From Symbiodinium natans (Eukaryota > Sar > Dinophyceae > Suessiales > Symbiodiniaceae): DNA of 64,000 bases. The notes under the pieces are model-generated. The model saw only the letters and a program-made list of their open reading frames with translations, searched no databases and was not told the origin of the DNA. The stretch is from contig CAJNDS010001391.1 in the NCBI GenBank assembly GCA_905221605.1, positions 72,501 to 136,500 of the forward strand, read 5' to 3'. Every line of letters begins with the position of its first letter. Positions within the stretch are counted from its first letter, which is position 1. The position numbers and the translations under genes were made by a program. Shown here piece by piece: positions 12,850-25,205 of the stretch.

Positions 12850-13030
12850 ATCGGCGGATCTTTGACCGTTGCCACGCTTGCCTGTCTCCGCGTTTTCGTT
12901 TGTCGCCCGGCCTCTTCCGTGCCTCCGAGGCAGTCGCGGAGGGCGCGGAGGGTGCCTCTGCTGGCCTGCCAGTCTGGTCTCTTGAAGGCTTGGGGGCTCC
13001 CCCGTGCACCAGCGCCCAGCATAAATCCAA
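12850..13030 (-). other. Possible basic Pro/Ala-rich exon
   Basis: One minus frame reads a hydrophilic stretch (EARKRPGDKRKRGDR), but a second frame is equally open (RPDWQASRGTLRALRD). It may be the upstream part of the coiled-coil gene. Frame and borders are unproven. Confidence 0.3.
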
Positions 13031-13199
13031 GTAAAAGTCTCTCTCTCTCGCCGTCTCTCGCTCGCTCTCCAGCGCTCCCTGCTACGCAGTTCTCGCGCAA
13101 TTCGAAGTGGGCACCCCGGCTGCGCTGTGGGCGCCGCGACGGGGCTGGGCTCTCGCGTGGCAGTCTCAAGAACCTCTCAAGTTTTGTGACTTCACTGAG

Positions 13200-15850
13200 T
13201 CACAGAACTTTCGCAGGTTGCAAATCCAAGCCCAAGTCAAGCCTTTGCGACTGACCGTGCCGGGGAGGGTGAAAGAACCTCGGAGGGCTTGGGAGGGATG
13301 GGGGGGGGAAACCGCAAAGGGAGCGTGTGGCGGGCATGAGGCGTGCCCTGGCGTGCCCTGGCGTGCCTGCGCGCCCTGAGCCTGGCCGAGAACGACTCTC
13401 GCCTTAGATGGGCCCGCAATGAGCCCAGCATGGAAACGCTTTCCACAACACCTCAATTGAAGTCTTGCATAGGTCTTACAGACATATCGGCAACCTGGCA
13501 TCTTCAATCATCTTCACCCCACTCGGATTCACGGACAGTTGTCCATCATCTTCAGGCTTCACATGCATAGCAACTTCAGGAACTTTCAGGAACAGCTGTA
13601 TCATTGCATCCTGTAAATCGGAGCCCAGCATTATGACTTTCCAACATCAGGTTATCCAGCTTTCAGCACGTCACACCTAGAGCTAGACACTCAGAACCGA
13701 TGGTGAGTCTTACTTGCCATCCGACCTTGATCTCACCATTTTCAACCATGTGGGTGATCACCAGTGGCACCACTGAACATGTCACTTGTGAAGCCTATCG
13801 GGCCTTTCGCCCCTAACATCCCTTGGACAGCTCAGCCACGCCCTCCGCAGTTGAACTGGCCACTGCGGTGGCTGGAGCGGCAACCACGCGCCCGGCGGAG
13901 GACTGGATGGAACACTCACCAAAGCGAATCAGATATCGGTGAATCCGAAGCTATAGGCCTGCACACCAGGCTCCTCCTCTCTCCCTCGACGAAATCCAGA
14001 CGTGGCGCAAGCCCACTCGTCTCACCACATGTCTCTTCTCTTTTCTCTTTTTCTCTCTCTCGCTCTCTCAACTCTCAACTCCCTCTCCCTTTTTCTCGTT
14101 CTCTCTCGGGGCCTTCGCGGGCCGCGGCTCCGTCCAGGCCTCTAGCCGAATCACAGAAAGTCTGAATATCAATTATATGGTACATGTAATTACATGTATC
14201 CACCTTTTTTGTATGTAAGCTTCTTTGCAGGGGCTTGAGCTCGCCTCGCTTAGACTCCCCTTCTCTCCTCTACTTCTGCTCTCCTTTTCCGTTCCACGCC
14301 TGCGCCTCGCCCTTCTTCACCACCCCGGTGACACGGACGCGCGCGCGTCCCGGCTGCTCCATGCCGGAGGTTCAGATAGAAAACTCTACCCCTCCTCCTT
14401 CTAGGGGCCCTTCTCTGCAGATGCACGCTGCACATGAAGCAAAAAACCCGTGGTGTTGACCTGACTACTGCCAGTGCCGTGGCGCCAACACATGCTGATG
14501 TGGGCTTGATTGATCTCAGCTGCGTGATGCACGTGGCTTGTTACAGGAATCGTGGCAGCAAGTCCCAGTTGCAAGCATCCGAGAGCCATCTCATTTTCTC
14601 ACAGATCTCTTAGGGTTCCCGCGCGAGAAAGTGCGCTCCAGGGCTCTGCCCACTTCCGCCCAGCATGCGAATGAGAGCTGAGACATGTTGAGACTATTAG
14701 ATGCCACGCGAGTCGGAAGTCCATCTTCGAACTTCGACTAGCATATATTGAGACCAATCAAGCCAGGGACGGACATTTTAGCTATTGTGCTATTGCTACC
14801 TCGTGCTTGCTAAGTCTCCTCCAAGCAAATGTTCCTTAACTCTGAGTTGACTCTCTTGACTCTTCGGCTACACTGGGATGGTCCGCCTGGAGCAAATGTC
14901 GCCACGTATTGTGGCAACCAGGAGAAAACTTCGGATCTTAGAATATAGGAAATGTGCAGGGAGGAGCCCTCAACGCTGAGAAAAGTACCTATAACACGCT
15001 ATGGCCGCTATGGCCATGTATATATGTATATGTATTATTTATTGATATATATATATATATATGCTCACCCCCCCCCCCCCCATGGACCAAACCGCGAAAT
15101 GGGCGGGGGGTCCCTCTTTAACCAAAGCTTCATTCGATTGAACCCATTGAAGTCGGTTAACTTCTCTAGTCACAAACACCAACTATGTGAACGATTGATC
15201 TATGGAAAACAGCAGATTTTTGTTTCTATCCTTTGGGTTGAAGATGTGAGCGTTCACACCTCACTTCAAGATAACCTTGGTTCACAACTGGGAAAACTTT
15301 GAGGTTTCCACCAGAGTTTTCAACAAAATTGAAGAAAGCCTTCTTTAAATTTACACCTGGGTCACAACACTTGGACAACGCTTATGCAAAACAAGGGATC
15401 GCTACACCTACCCTTCAACGGTTTCATCGGTTCCTTGGTTGTTGTAAAGTGTTTGAAAAGTCTATTCGGAAAGCCTTGGTCTTCCATGATTCTGTAAAGT
15501 TGCTTCAACTGCTTTGGTGTAATGGCTGAGATGCGGCTTTTCAGCTTTGACCAGAACCAAAACCACAAGAGACACATGTGGCTGCACATGTGCGTGCGCG
15601 TATGTGCGCACGTGTACCTGCATGAGTCTTGCTGTGTTGGTATCTATAGGATCCTTTGAGATAGCAGCTCTCGAAACCCAGCTTGGTGGTGACCCAGCTC
15701 CAACTTGATTTACAAGCCCGCAGCTCATGACGCACACTCACATTAAGTCATTAAGACTACGCTGAAAAGAGGAGCATGTAAAAGTCATATCGGGTGCAAA
15801 GCGAGGCTTCGCGAGGCCCCCTCCCTCTCATTGTCAGAGCTCGAAAATCA
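13200..15850. other. No gene recognised
   Basis: AT-richer sequence with CT-rich tracts (14030-14110), a TA run (15014-15062) followed by a C run (15066-15080), and no motif or phase-consistent exon that I can support on either strand. Confidence 0.6.
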
Positions 15851-15975
15851 GCCCTCCAAAGGTGCCATGCGCTGCTGGCGCCCAGGCGTCCCAGCTGTCC
15901 AGACCAACCGCCTCCTGCTCAAGGGAAAAGCTTCGGAAAACATGCGCTAAAAAGGATTGAGAAGGGCGCTGGAAC

Positions 15976-16640
15976 CCTGGGTCTGCCTGCTCCATGAGCT
16001 GGTTGCAGACACGTTCCACGGACCTCAGCTCTGGCTCTGTGGGAAAGTGCCTTCTTGATTTGAGGCCATGGGAAGCTGCAAAGCTCTGCAAAGCTCTGCA
16101 AAGCTCTGCAAAGCTCTGCAAAGCTCTGCAAAGCTCTGCGACGCGCGTCGCCTCCCCCTCTTTCTGTCATGCCTTTTTGTCGCCGAGCTTCTCGAAGTCC
16201 ACCACAGTGTACACAACCGGCGCATCAGCCTATGGCTCTTAGGAGTGCCAAGAGGGGCTAAGGGGGGGGGGTCCGATTGTGGATTTCATGCTCTCACACC
16301 TGTCCATGAGAAGCGGAAACAGAAGGCCATGACCAGCAGCCTTCATCTCCTGAGCATTCTGATCGCTTGAGCTTGAGGCGCCGCCCTGGCGCACCTGAGC
16401 CCAGGGTGCTTTTTGTCGAGAGGTCCAGGGTGAAGAGGTCAATTTCAGAGCACTTCGTCGGAAGTCCCCTCCAACAAGCCGTCTCTCGTGTTCTCTCGTC
16501 AAATCAAAGTCTCATCTGCGATGTTGCATTCGTGAACTGGCCTCTTCGGATCCCTCTCTCACCTTGGTCGATCTCGGCACCTCCACGAGAACACTGGAGG
16601 ATGCCTCGGGACTTGAAAAGAAATTTGATGACTGTCACTC
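15976..16640 (-). CDS. Unrecognised gene, partial
   Basis: Three convincing exons: about 16620-16563 (PEASSSVLVEVPRSTK, donor GTGAGA), 16229-16173 (ADAPVVYTVVDFEKLGDKK, exactly 19 codons, GC donor) and about 16060-15976 (PTEPELRSVERVCNQLMEQ, GT donor). All end at good donors. I do not recognise the protein. An intron between the second and third exons contains a 10-bp tandem repeat (separate entry). Ends not found. Confidence 0.5.
16074..16140. repeat. 10-bp tandem repeat
   Basis: Unit AAGCTCTGCA repeated about six and a half times with no mismatch until the last copy. It lies in an intron of the minus-strand gene around it. Because 10 is not a multiple of 3, all frames stay open through it, giving spurious ORFs. 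Confidence 0.95.
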
Positions 16641-17336
16641 TTGGACCTGATCCTCCCCACATCAAGCTTACATGTACACATATGTACACACAAGCCCCGG
16701 TGGCACGAGGGCGGCTGTTCCGCGACCACATGTGTTTTTCTTCCTTGCGCACCTTGCCACCCTCATAAGTAGGCGAATGTGTGCTAGACCACACTGTCAT
16801 ACAGTAATACATGTGCAGTCGCGGGCCTAGACTTGGACATGTTGCATCGAGCCATAAAGCCAAGAGGCGAAGCCAAGTACGCGCTGACAAATGATACAGG
16901 CCGCTGCAGTTACATCCTATGACTACATGACGATACGTCTGCGCATCACAAGGGCACAAAACTGTCACGATAGAATTCCTGTCCGAGAGGCTCGCTTCGG
17001 CCTAAGCGACCGGAGCTCATCACGGCAATGTGCGAAGCTGCAGAGCTCGCCTAACCTCAGCTCGCTCAACCTCATGACTCATGAAATCTTAACTGAGAGA
17101 TAACGTACGATATCGACCGCGCAAGCGACTCGTGACTAGTGACTAGTGGCTAGTGACGGCGCAGGGACCGGCAAACTGCAATCTAGAGAAAGAAGTGCGG
17201 CCTGACCGAATGTGGACCCCAATTTTGAATAATATTTTTCTCGGACCCTCTCGGCACCCAGCCCAATACTAAACCTGTTTTGGGGGGGGGGTCGAGGGCC
17301 TCCGCCCTTGAGTTGAGCCATTGGCGCTGTCAACTA

Positions 17337-17530
17337 GGGTTTCGGCTCTCACACTCGCACAAGGCCGGCAAGGCAATTAGGGTTTAGGGCTTATGGCTCA
17401 GAGGATTTGCAGGGTTTAGAGCTCGAGGCTCAGAGGGTTTAATTAGGGTTTAGGGCTTAAGCAAACCCAAACTGAACCCTGAACTCTCCCAGGCCATGTC
17501 AGGTTTTAGGGTTTAGGTTCCGCCTAATTT
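17337..17530 (+). repeat. Degenerate TTTAGGG (telomere-type) array
   Basis: Scattered copies and near-copies of TTTAGGG, such as AATTAGGGTTTAGGGCTTA (twice) and TTTTAGGGTTTAGG, separated by diverged spacers. TTTAGGG is the plant-type telomere unit, also reported for dinoflagellates. This is an interstitial patch, not a chromosome end. Confidence 0.8.
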
Positions 17531-17565
17531 GAAATATTTTCCGGCCGAGCGAATTTTAGAATTGT

Positions 17566-17583
17566 GGGGGGGGGGGGGGGGGG
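17566..17583. repeat. Poly-G run
   Basis: An uninterrupted G homopolymer of about 18 bases, followed by another G-rich segment. Similar runs occur at 34279-34300 (G) and 38066-38082 (C). Confidence 0.9.
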
Positions 17584-17956
17584 ATTTAGAATTAGGGGAG
17601 GGGGATTACGGCTACTAAAGAAGCCTTGTCCTGCCGGGGTTTGCCTGCGGCGAAGGTGCTGGCAAGTGCCCGTCTGAAAATTCTTGCAGATCCTTGGGCG
17701 GGCACATGAGGCAAATGTGGGAGAGCAGGGCTGAGCAGCGTGAGCAGGGAGAACTCAAGATTCAGTCAAGGATCTTTGTCTTTGACAAGTCGGGGGTCTC
17801 CCGCAGCTGAGACTGCCAGGGCAATACCAGTAGCTCGTCATGTGCATGCGTGAGTGCGTGCACGTCCGTGCGTCCGTGCGTGCGCCTTCGTGCGTGCGGG
17901 CGCTTTCGTGCTCCTGCACGCTTGTGTTGGTGTGGAAGATGATTCAGCTACCGATG

Positions 17957-18111
17957 CTATCGAGCGGTTTCCTGACAGTTCATGCAAGGGATCAGGACGG
18001 TACTGCAGATTGCAGCTTTGAGCTTGGCATACATGTCTTCCTGACAGTTCATGCAGGGGTTCAGGACGGTGCTGCAGATTGCGGCTTTGAGCTTGGCATA
18101 CATGTCATCTT
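17957..18111 (-). CDS. C-terminal exon with duplicated 23-residue Cys-rich repeat
   Basis: Two consecutive 69-bp units (18108-18040 and 18039-17971) are in frame on the minus strand. Each encodes MYAKLKAAICSTVL followed by PCMNCQE, differing at one residue (Asn versus Ile). The ORF ends with ETAR and a TAG at 17959-17957. The acceptor TTTCAAG precedes it. An acidic upstream reading (TGEDLLDDEDG, about 18184-18150) with a GT donor is the likely preceding exon. The CxxC in each copy suggests metal binding or disulphides, but I recognise no family. Substitutions between copies: one changes an amino acid and the others I can see are silent. Confidence 0.5.
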
Positions 18112-18206
18112 GAAACATCAGGACAGTTGGATTATCAGGATGCTTCGGACACCATCCTCATCGTCTAGCAGATCTTCGCCAGTAACCATTCTATGGACCT
18201 TGTAAC

Positions 18207-18210
<4 letters not shown>

Positions 18211-18260
<50 letters not shown>

Positions 18261-18517
18261 TGTGGGTGTGTGGGTGTGTGGGTGTGTGGGTGTGTGGGTG
18301 TGTGGGTGTGTGGGTGTGTGGGTGTGTGGGTGTGTGGGTGTGTGGGTGTGGGGGTGTGGGGGTGGGGGTGTGGGGGTGTGGGGGTGGGTGGGGTGTGTGG
18401 GGGTGTGGGGTGGGGGGGTGTGGGGGTGTGGGGGTGTGGGGGTGTGGGGGTGTGGGGGTGTGGGGGTGTGGGGGTGTGGGGGTGTGGGGGTGTGGGGGTG
18501 TGGGGGTGTGGGTGTGT

Positions 18518-18570
<53 letters not shown>

Positions 18571-18593
18571 TGTGTGTGTGTGTGTCATGAATG
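18211..18593. repeat. GT / GTGTGGGT / GTGTGGGG minisatellite
   Basis: Starts and ends as pure GT dinucleotide. The centre is an octamer array that changes from GTGTGGGT to GTGTGGGG units. All six frames are open or nearly so, which explains the large His-Thr-Pro and Cys-Val-Gly ORFs here. Confidence 0.95.
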
Positions 18594-18599
18594 AAAAAC

Positions 18600-20700
18600 T
18601 GTGAACAATCATGATTAACTGCGTCTAGACTCCAAACGCTCAATGTGTGTTCGTGTCTCTTGGGCTTTCCAGCGAGAGCTCCATGTCTCCGGCTCTCTCC
18701 CTTCGAGTGCCTCTCCATGTGCGAACGCACAGGCCGCGCCGCGCTTACAAGCGCCACGGACCCAGAAGGAACACAGCCTCAAGGAAAGAGGGGCAAAAAG
18801 GAGAGGAGTAAAAGGAGAAGAGCAAAGCTAGGCCGACTTCACTGAAAAAGGGAGGGGAGAGGGAGCGCGGGTGCAGCAAAGCTACTGCGTCCTCTTGAAG
18901 ACCCGCTTGGCGCTCGTGGCGGACCCACCAGAAGCGGCGCTCATGGCACCTCCACACTGCGCAGCAGGCTACTTAGCTTCTCTCCACTGCATGTGCCACG
19001 TGCCGAGGGAACTGGGTTGCATGACACTTGCCAGACTGCCAGACCCGGCGGATCCGATCCGCTCGGCCTCAGGTGCCCTCAGCGCCGAGGTCTCCGTGGA
19101 GCGCGCCACTCAGCGCCCCCCACACCTGGTTTCACCTCCCGCGCGCTGCGCGCGGCTCTCCGAGGTCCGCTCCGAGAGCCCCAGCAGCGCGCGGCACACC
19201 GAGGGCCGCGCGCATGGGGGGCGACGTCTGCGACGACGTCCACAGGCACAGTCACCGTCGCCAAGCGTCCCAGGGTACACCGACAAGACTCTATATATCT
19301 TCGATGGTGACTGGCTGTGGTGACTAGTGGTGACTCTAGCGGTGACTCCAGTGGTGACTCTAGTGGTGACTATGGTGACTGGAGAATTTGGAAGCAACTT
19401 GCGTCTTTTGCAAATGATGCACAGTGAGCCAAGGACATGGACGGATGGAGCGACAGCAACCGGAGCATTCTAGGATGGGAGGGCATGTGCTTCAGAAGAA
19501 ACGGGTCTCGCTGCGCTCTGCTTTCGCGGTCCGGGCAGGACTCAGTGTATTCTGGGACAAAAACTAGAGAAAGCAGAGCGATGCGCTCTGTCCAGGGATC
19601 AGGGATTTCCAGGCAGCGGAATCAGGCTCTCGGTTTTCAAAAGTGATGTGCTGCCGTGAGCACCAAGAGGCTTTAACGTTTCCAGGCTTCTGCCTTTTTC
19701 CACCTGACACCAGCAGTACAGAAGCAAGCTTTGCGCGGCAAACATGGCAAACGCGCAGTTCTCGTACCATGGATTTCGAAGGGCTTGTTGTTTCAGGCGC
19801 GCTTTTCTTTTAAAGATCAGCATCAGCTCATATTTACGGTTTCTGAAGCGCTTAAGGTTGCGCTGGCAAATTCGGAAAACTGGCAAAGGGGAGGCTGAGA
19901 GGGCAGCCTGAGAGGGCAGCCCGAGGGCCCAGACACTTTAACCGAAGCCTCACATCCCGAATCCCAACCCCAAAGAGGGCCCAAACGAAGCAAAAATATG
20001 CAAAAATGAAAAGGTGGGAATGGCAATGTGCCCTGTGAGCACGTTGGGTGCTGTCAGCTTCGCACTGGACCCTGCGTCGCGCCGTCGCGCTGTTCCCTCA
20101 CCAATTCCGCACTCCAACAGCATCAAGGGGTCCCGTCCTCGCACGACGCACGCGAGGCCTACTGCTACATGCCCGAGAGCTTCTCGAAGCCTGGCATGTG
20201 TCTACCTCGTTTGAACGCTGGGGTTGTCCATTCTTGGCGACAGACTGGGATTTTGTTCTGGGTGCCGTCGTTGCACTTCAAGTGAAGTTTGCGCAGTCAC
20301 CGGCCCACCATGAGGGACGAAGAAGGTCAGCATCTGAATCTCCCTCATATGCACACCAGGTGCAGACACTGCGACTCAAGGATTCGCAACTTCTGTTTCG
20401 CTTTCATTTCGAGGGTCAATCACCTTACGTTGTCTCACTCTCAGAAGCGAGGCAAGCATACCAACAACAAAGACATGCATTCAATGCATTCCTCAGTCAT
20501 CGCGCCAAGCGCAAATCGCACACACGACTGGCATTGCCACTGCCCAACCGCTAGAGCATGCGCACCTCGCGGCAATGCTTGCGTGTGAAGCAGGCTACAG
20601 AGTGCAGGTTAGGCTTCTTGGGCGCATGTCGCTCGGAGCTGCTGGTCTCTCTCTCCCTCCCTCCCTCTCCTCTTCTTCTTCTTCTTCTTCTTCTTCAGCG
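18600..20700. other. No gene resolved; one candidate exon
   Basis: A GC-rich segment at 19060-19260 has open frames on both strands. The minus reading CRALLGLSERTSESRAQRAG ends at a GTGAAA donor and is the best candidate exon. A short GGTGACT-type repeat lies at 19306-19380. Nothing else is supportable. Confidence 0.4.
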
Positions 20701-20739
20701 GAGCATGGGGGGCGTCGCCTCCTCAGACTTCCCAAGTGC

Positions 20740-21620
20740 CCCCTGCTGCACTTTGGAGCTGTGGCCCCCAATTAACTCTTTCTTTCTCCTCGAGCTGCGC
20801 ATCGCAGAGGCATCTCGGCATCTCCCTAAAGGCCCTCAGCTGCATAAGCACTCTTAAGCCCACAGTGACAGCACAGATCAGATGTCGTCGGCGTTGATCG
20901 CACCGATATCTTCGTCCTTCCGCCACGCTTTCCGTCTAACAGGAAATCTGTCCACGTGTCTCAAAAGCGTCTGATCGGGTAGAACAAAGGCAACTTTACA
21001 TCTGGGCCACCCCGAGTCGAACCCGGTTGTCTTGAATCGAAGAAAACTACTCAAACCGATTTGAGAAAAAGAAGGCCTTCCGACAGCTTCGTGAAATGGA
21101 TTCTGTGAACTGCATACAGCAGACGCCCGGGAAGCCTTCTTGTGAGCGGTGACCGGATTTAGTGGCAGCGCGGCCAAAGGATGCCCCAACTTGTCACCCA
21201 AGCAGCTACTTGCACTTCTTTCGTATTACCTTGCTCTATAATACACGCAAGGCACTACCCAGTGAGCTTGCAGTGATGCGGAGCGATGCCCACAATTCTT
21301 TGGCGAAAAGGAAGAAGATACAGTAACATACATGTCTGCAGCAAGAAAGCCTGTCGTGTGACTCAATTGACTCTCGGCGCGCCTCCGATTCAGAGCCCGA
21401 GTCCGAGGACCTCAGAGCAGGCAACAAGAACATGCTTTACTACCTTTACCAGCACTAGCGTTCACTCTCCTTTCTTACTCTCTCTTCTCTCCTCTTTTCT
21501 CCTCTTTTTTTGTGGGCCCCGAGGGGCTGGTTCGGCTGCTGCGGCGCGGCTTTGGCCAGGGTCTTGGCCCCGATCGCGGCGCCTCCGAAAAAGAGAGAGA
21601 GAGAGAGAGAGAGAAGAGGA
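20740..21620 (-). other. Scattered candidate minus-strand exons
   Basis: Protein-like readings include AFREMPRCLCDAQLEEKE (about 20850-20785), RSSDSGSESEARRESIESHD (about 21410-21345) and AAIGAKTLAKAAPQQPNQPL (about 21585-21515). They are hydrophilic and typical of spacer regions in these genes. They cannot be linked by phase or assigned a product. Confidence 0.3.
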
Positions 21621-21649
21621 GAGAGGAGACTCTATCCTACTAAACACAT

Positions 21650-22770
21650 ATTAATATACACATTCTTAACAATACATCTACACTATACTCAGCTTAACTA
21701 ACCTCCCTTCTCTTCCTCTTCTCCTTCCTTCCTCGAGAGCCGTCACGCCAATGCAATCCGGCATCCCTTGTCTTTGAATTTAGCCCAACCTCGGAATCAA
21801 CTCCTACGCTCCGAAGATTCTAAGCTAAGCCAGCATTCTCATGCAATCATGCTTGCATCTACCTGGGCGCCATTCTTACTGGGCGAGGGGCTCCTTGTAG
21901 AATCGGGTTCAGGGTCTGGGGTTAAGGGTATACAACATCACATTAGCTTCTTGGATTCTCCAATCAACACAATGTATAACCGCCCACTGTGGCATAAGAA
22001 GAATGTGCTTGTTTGTTGCGGTTTGTCATCAGCAGGTATCTGAATCATAACTTTAACCTTCTGCGTTAGCATGAAACAGCTGTCCACACATTAATCGTTC
22101 ACCAACAATTGTCTAACGAGCTCAGAAAATTCTTGGACTTCCGGCTTCTTATTTATCTGGCGATGTCCTTTTCTTGTATTCTTTCCTCTTCGCTCGGCAT
22201 TTGATGCGGATGCGTCGAGGCTCACCTAGCCGCACTCTCCAACATGCTTTTTGCTGCGGCATCTTGTGCAGTTGACGGCCTTCACCTTGCTAGTAATGAC
22301 AATATCCCTCTCAACTGATGTGATCTAATTATACTGAGCATTCAGCACAAATCAACGTATCTCTAACATCACAAGAACAATGTGTACTACCGCAAAAGCT
22401 ATGCTTGAAACAAAAAATGTCGTTGACTTGCTGGTCTGAGGTTGTCTGATCATCCAAGTACTCAATGATCCCATGTTTCCAATGTTTCCCCGCACCACAC
22501 TCCAACATTGGGCGATCTACGACCAGCCGAAACGTGTGAACACACATAGCGAGGTGTCTCAGTACCGCAACGTTGAGAACACAGCTCCCGGCTGCCCGAG
22601 TGCTCGTGGCCCGCAAGCTGTGGGGAAGCCGTTGCTTTAGATGGCAGTCTGACTATACTGATACTGCTGAGATGCTCCGAAGGGGAGAGTGGGGAGAATT
22701 GTCTCAAGAGGCTAGACTTCGATACCCCAGTCGATATTGCATAGACAGCATAGAGCTGCATGTCAACGAA

Positions 22771-22800
<30 letters not shown>
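21650..22800. other. No gene recognised; AT-rich
   Basis: AT-rich intergenic-looking sequence without motifs, ending at a GA microsatellite (22768-22806). A small TTTAGGG-like fragment is absent here. No exon can be supported. Confidence 0.6.
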
Positions 22801-22811
<11 letters not shown>

Positions 22812-22819
22812 AAAAAGAG

Positions 22820-23153
22820 CGAAATCAGGAGCGATGCGGCGGCGCGCGCCTTCGAGGCGGCGCGGGCCTCAGAGGCCAAAATCATGGCGCGCATCACACG
22901 GCGGCTTAAAAGGTGTTTTGGTGGCAGTCGGTGCGCAGTCTGCGGTGTAGCAATCTCTGTGCGAGATTGTGCGAGTCTCTGGTGTCCTGGGCAGCGCGTT
23001 CGCTTGGAGCCGGGCGACCACCACCTCCGTCGCCTGCGGGGATCTCGCTTCCTGCAAAAAACAGGGGGAGTTCTCTCAGCGTCGTCTTTTGAGAGAGGAT
23101 GGGATGGCGGGGCTTCTCACTTTGAGGGTGCGGGGCTTCTGCCGAAAAGAAGA

Positions 23154-23184
<31 letters not shown>

Positions 23185-23610
23185 GTCTCGCACCCTCCCT
23201 CTAGCTTAGACTCCAGCTCTTTCGCTTTGGCTTTCTCGCGCCTGGCATGAGCGCGCCGCAGCCGCCGCAGCCAGGAGGTCCCGGGAAGGGGGGCATCCTG
23301 GCTTGCTGTGATCTGCGCTGTGCCCAGAGGCCCTTGCACTGTGTCACTGTGTGCCCCACATTTATGAGAGCATCTTTGCACACCAGGGCGACCACGCTGT
23401 CACGGCTCTGTAATTCTGAAGATGCTCACGCCGCTGTATTCTTGTGCGACAAAGCTCCCCCCCCCCCCCCCGCCCCAGCTCTTCTTAAGACTGACCGTAT
23501 AGGATTCTGAAGCCCGTTCAGTTCCGGGGCTGGGGTTCCGGACATTTTCCAAAGCGAGGGTACAATGAGAGAGACCCAAGAATGTCGAGCTAGCGTCCAA
23601 GACATCAAAT
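22820..23610 (-). CDS. Coiled-coil or Ala-rich protein, partial
   Basis: Readings in order on the minus strand are: about 23600-23510 (DVLDASSTFLGLSHCTLALE), 23241-about 23210 (REKAKAKELESKLEG, acceptor CCAG then G), 23033-about 22990 (ATEVVVARLQANAL, acceptor CCGCAG) and about 22905-22830 (RAMILASEARAASKARAAAS). The Lys/Glu/Ala composition suggests helices or a coiled coil. No family is recognised. Boundaries and linkage are inferred from single splice signals only. Confidence 0.42.
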
Positions 23611-24254
23611 GGAACTGCTGGAACTGCGATGACGATGAGGAGGAAAGAGGAACCTATTCTTCAAGCACCATTTTTTTGCATGGCCTACGCACTTGGCACC
23701 TGCGATCGGCAACGAAAAAAGCAATGGGCCACTGATCTCAAGCTACACTCGGGCACTCACTCACTGGTGCAGGTAAGCAGAGTCACGAATGCAGAAAGTG
23801 GACTTCTCAACTGCTCGCAGAAAGTGGGGAACTTGCCAGTGATGTTTAAGGAGGAAGAACTTAACTGTAGATGACAAGCACAGGAAGGGTCACTTAAGGG
23901 GTGGCACATGTTTGGCTTGCACTTGGGGGGGGGGGTCGTGGGGGAGGGGGTGGGACACCAATGCGTGTTGCCCAAGGGTGCCAATCAGAAAACAGAAAAC
24001 AAGCTTCACTTCTGCTTCGAAGCCATCCTCCTACTCCTTCCTTCCTTCCTTCCTTCCTGCCTTTGCTGTTCTACTGAACCCTGGCAAGAAGGCCGCCCGG
24101 GAAGGCACATGCGTCGCGCGAATCCAGTCTGCAGGTAGTCTGCAGGTGAAACACGGACTCCCGCAATGCTGCTGGGGTGGGATCCTCCTCCTCCTTCTCT
24201 CTCTCTCTCTCACCCTCACAATTCTGCAACAGATCAAGAAAGGGGGCGGCGCAC

Positions 24255-25205
24255 CCGGGCAGGAGCGGCATTGCACCTGGCGGCGGCCCGAAGGGCGGCA
24301 TCCCGGGCCTGGGTCGCTTCACCGCGCTTCTCTTACACGCTTCTCACTTTTTTCACCCACATCGCAAACCCTTTATAACCTTTATATTACATTGCTTATG
24401 GAAAATGTCAATGTGAGAGTTCTGGGGCTTGGGCGGTAGGTGCATCGGATGGGGAGGGAGGAGATGTGGAGGCGGGGCGCCGGGCGGGGCGCCCGGCGGG
24501 CCCGGAGGGCCTGGAAGGCCCGGAAGGCCGCCCGGGGGCCGAGCCAGGCCTGCTTCAAAGCATTGAAAAACAGCCCTGAGCAGCCACTACACTGTCACGC
24601 TCTGCAGACCGGTGAAACTGTTCCGTTGACAGGTCCCCAGGCAACACTCCTTATCTCCTAGTGAGCCAATGTTGCGCGAGGGCATGTGGAGCGCGTGCAC
24701 GACCAGCCCGGACCAGCCCACAACTCCATCTCCGCTTAAACGCTTAAGCCGCTGAAGGCTTCGCTCTCTTCGCTGCCTGGGCCAAGCGGTGGCGCGGGCG
24801 GTGCCCCGTGCGGCGGCCCCGGCGGAGGCCTCGGGACCAGGCCCCCGCGTCACACCCCAGCGTGAGTCCTGCAGCCCTGCAATGGCGATACTTAGAAGAC
24901 TTAGAGACTTCAGGTGGGGCACTCCCTTCTTGCAGCTTCCTTCTTTTTTGGCGACGCTTCTTGGCGAGGAAGGTCACTTAAAGGGCCCCCCCCCAAGGTG
25001 CCGGCGGCATCAAGCCCGGTGATCCTGAGCATCGGCAAAGTTCAGGACCCGCAGATCAAACAAAACAACATCCGCTTTTCAGCAAAAATGCCCCCCCGTT
25101 CGTGTAAAAACTGTTCGAAGAGCTCTCCTGGCTCCGGCATTCCCTTGGGCTTCTCGGGCAGCGCCGGGAGCTTCGGGAAGCGAGACTTGAACCACTGCTC
25201 GTGAC
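24255..25205 (-). CDS. Pro/Gly-rich protein, partial
   Basis: Exon 25205-25112 has exact GT/AG borders and reads HEQWFKSRFPKLPALPEKP then GMPEPGELFE; the spacing loosely recalls a PX (phosphoinositide-binding) domain, which is only a suggestion. Downstream come a basic stretch at about 24965-24905 (KKRRQKRRKLQEGSAPP), a proline-rich stretch at about 24850-24780 (PRPPPGPPHGAPPAPPLG), a collagen-like one at about 24555-24425 (GLPGLPGPPGPPGAPPGA) and exon 24308-24255 (PGMPPFGPPPGAMPLLPG, GT donor). Such Pro/Gly tails are common in RNA-processing factors. Whether all five belong to one gene is not proven. Confidence 0.45.

Noticed and set aside
16074..16140. CRISPR-like repeat array
   Set aside because: Units are contiguous with no spacers, and the genome is eukaryotic.
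18118..18757. Large His/Thr/Pro and Cys/Val/Gly open frames
   Set aside because: They are read-through of the GT/GTGTGGGT minisatellite, open in several frames at once.
21000..21030. tRNA-like T-arm (GTTCGAC with flanking C/G) on the minus strand
   Set aside because: The flanking bases do not pair as a 5-bp T-stem and no acceptor, D or anticodon arm can be folded upstream.
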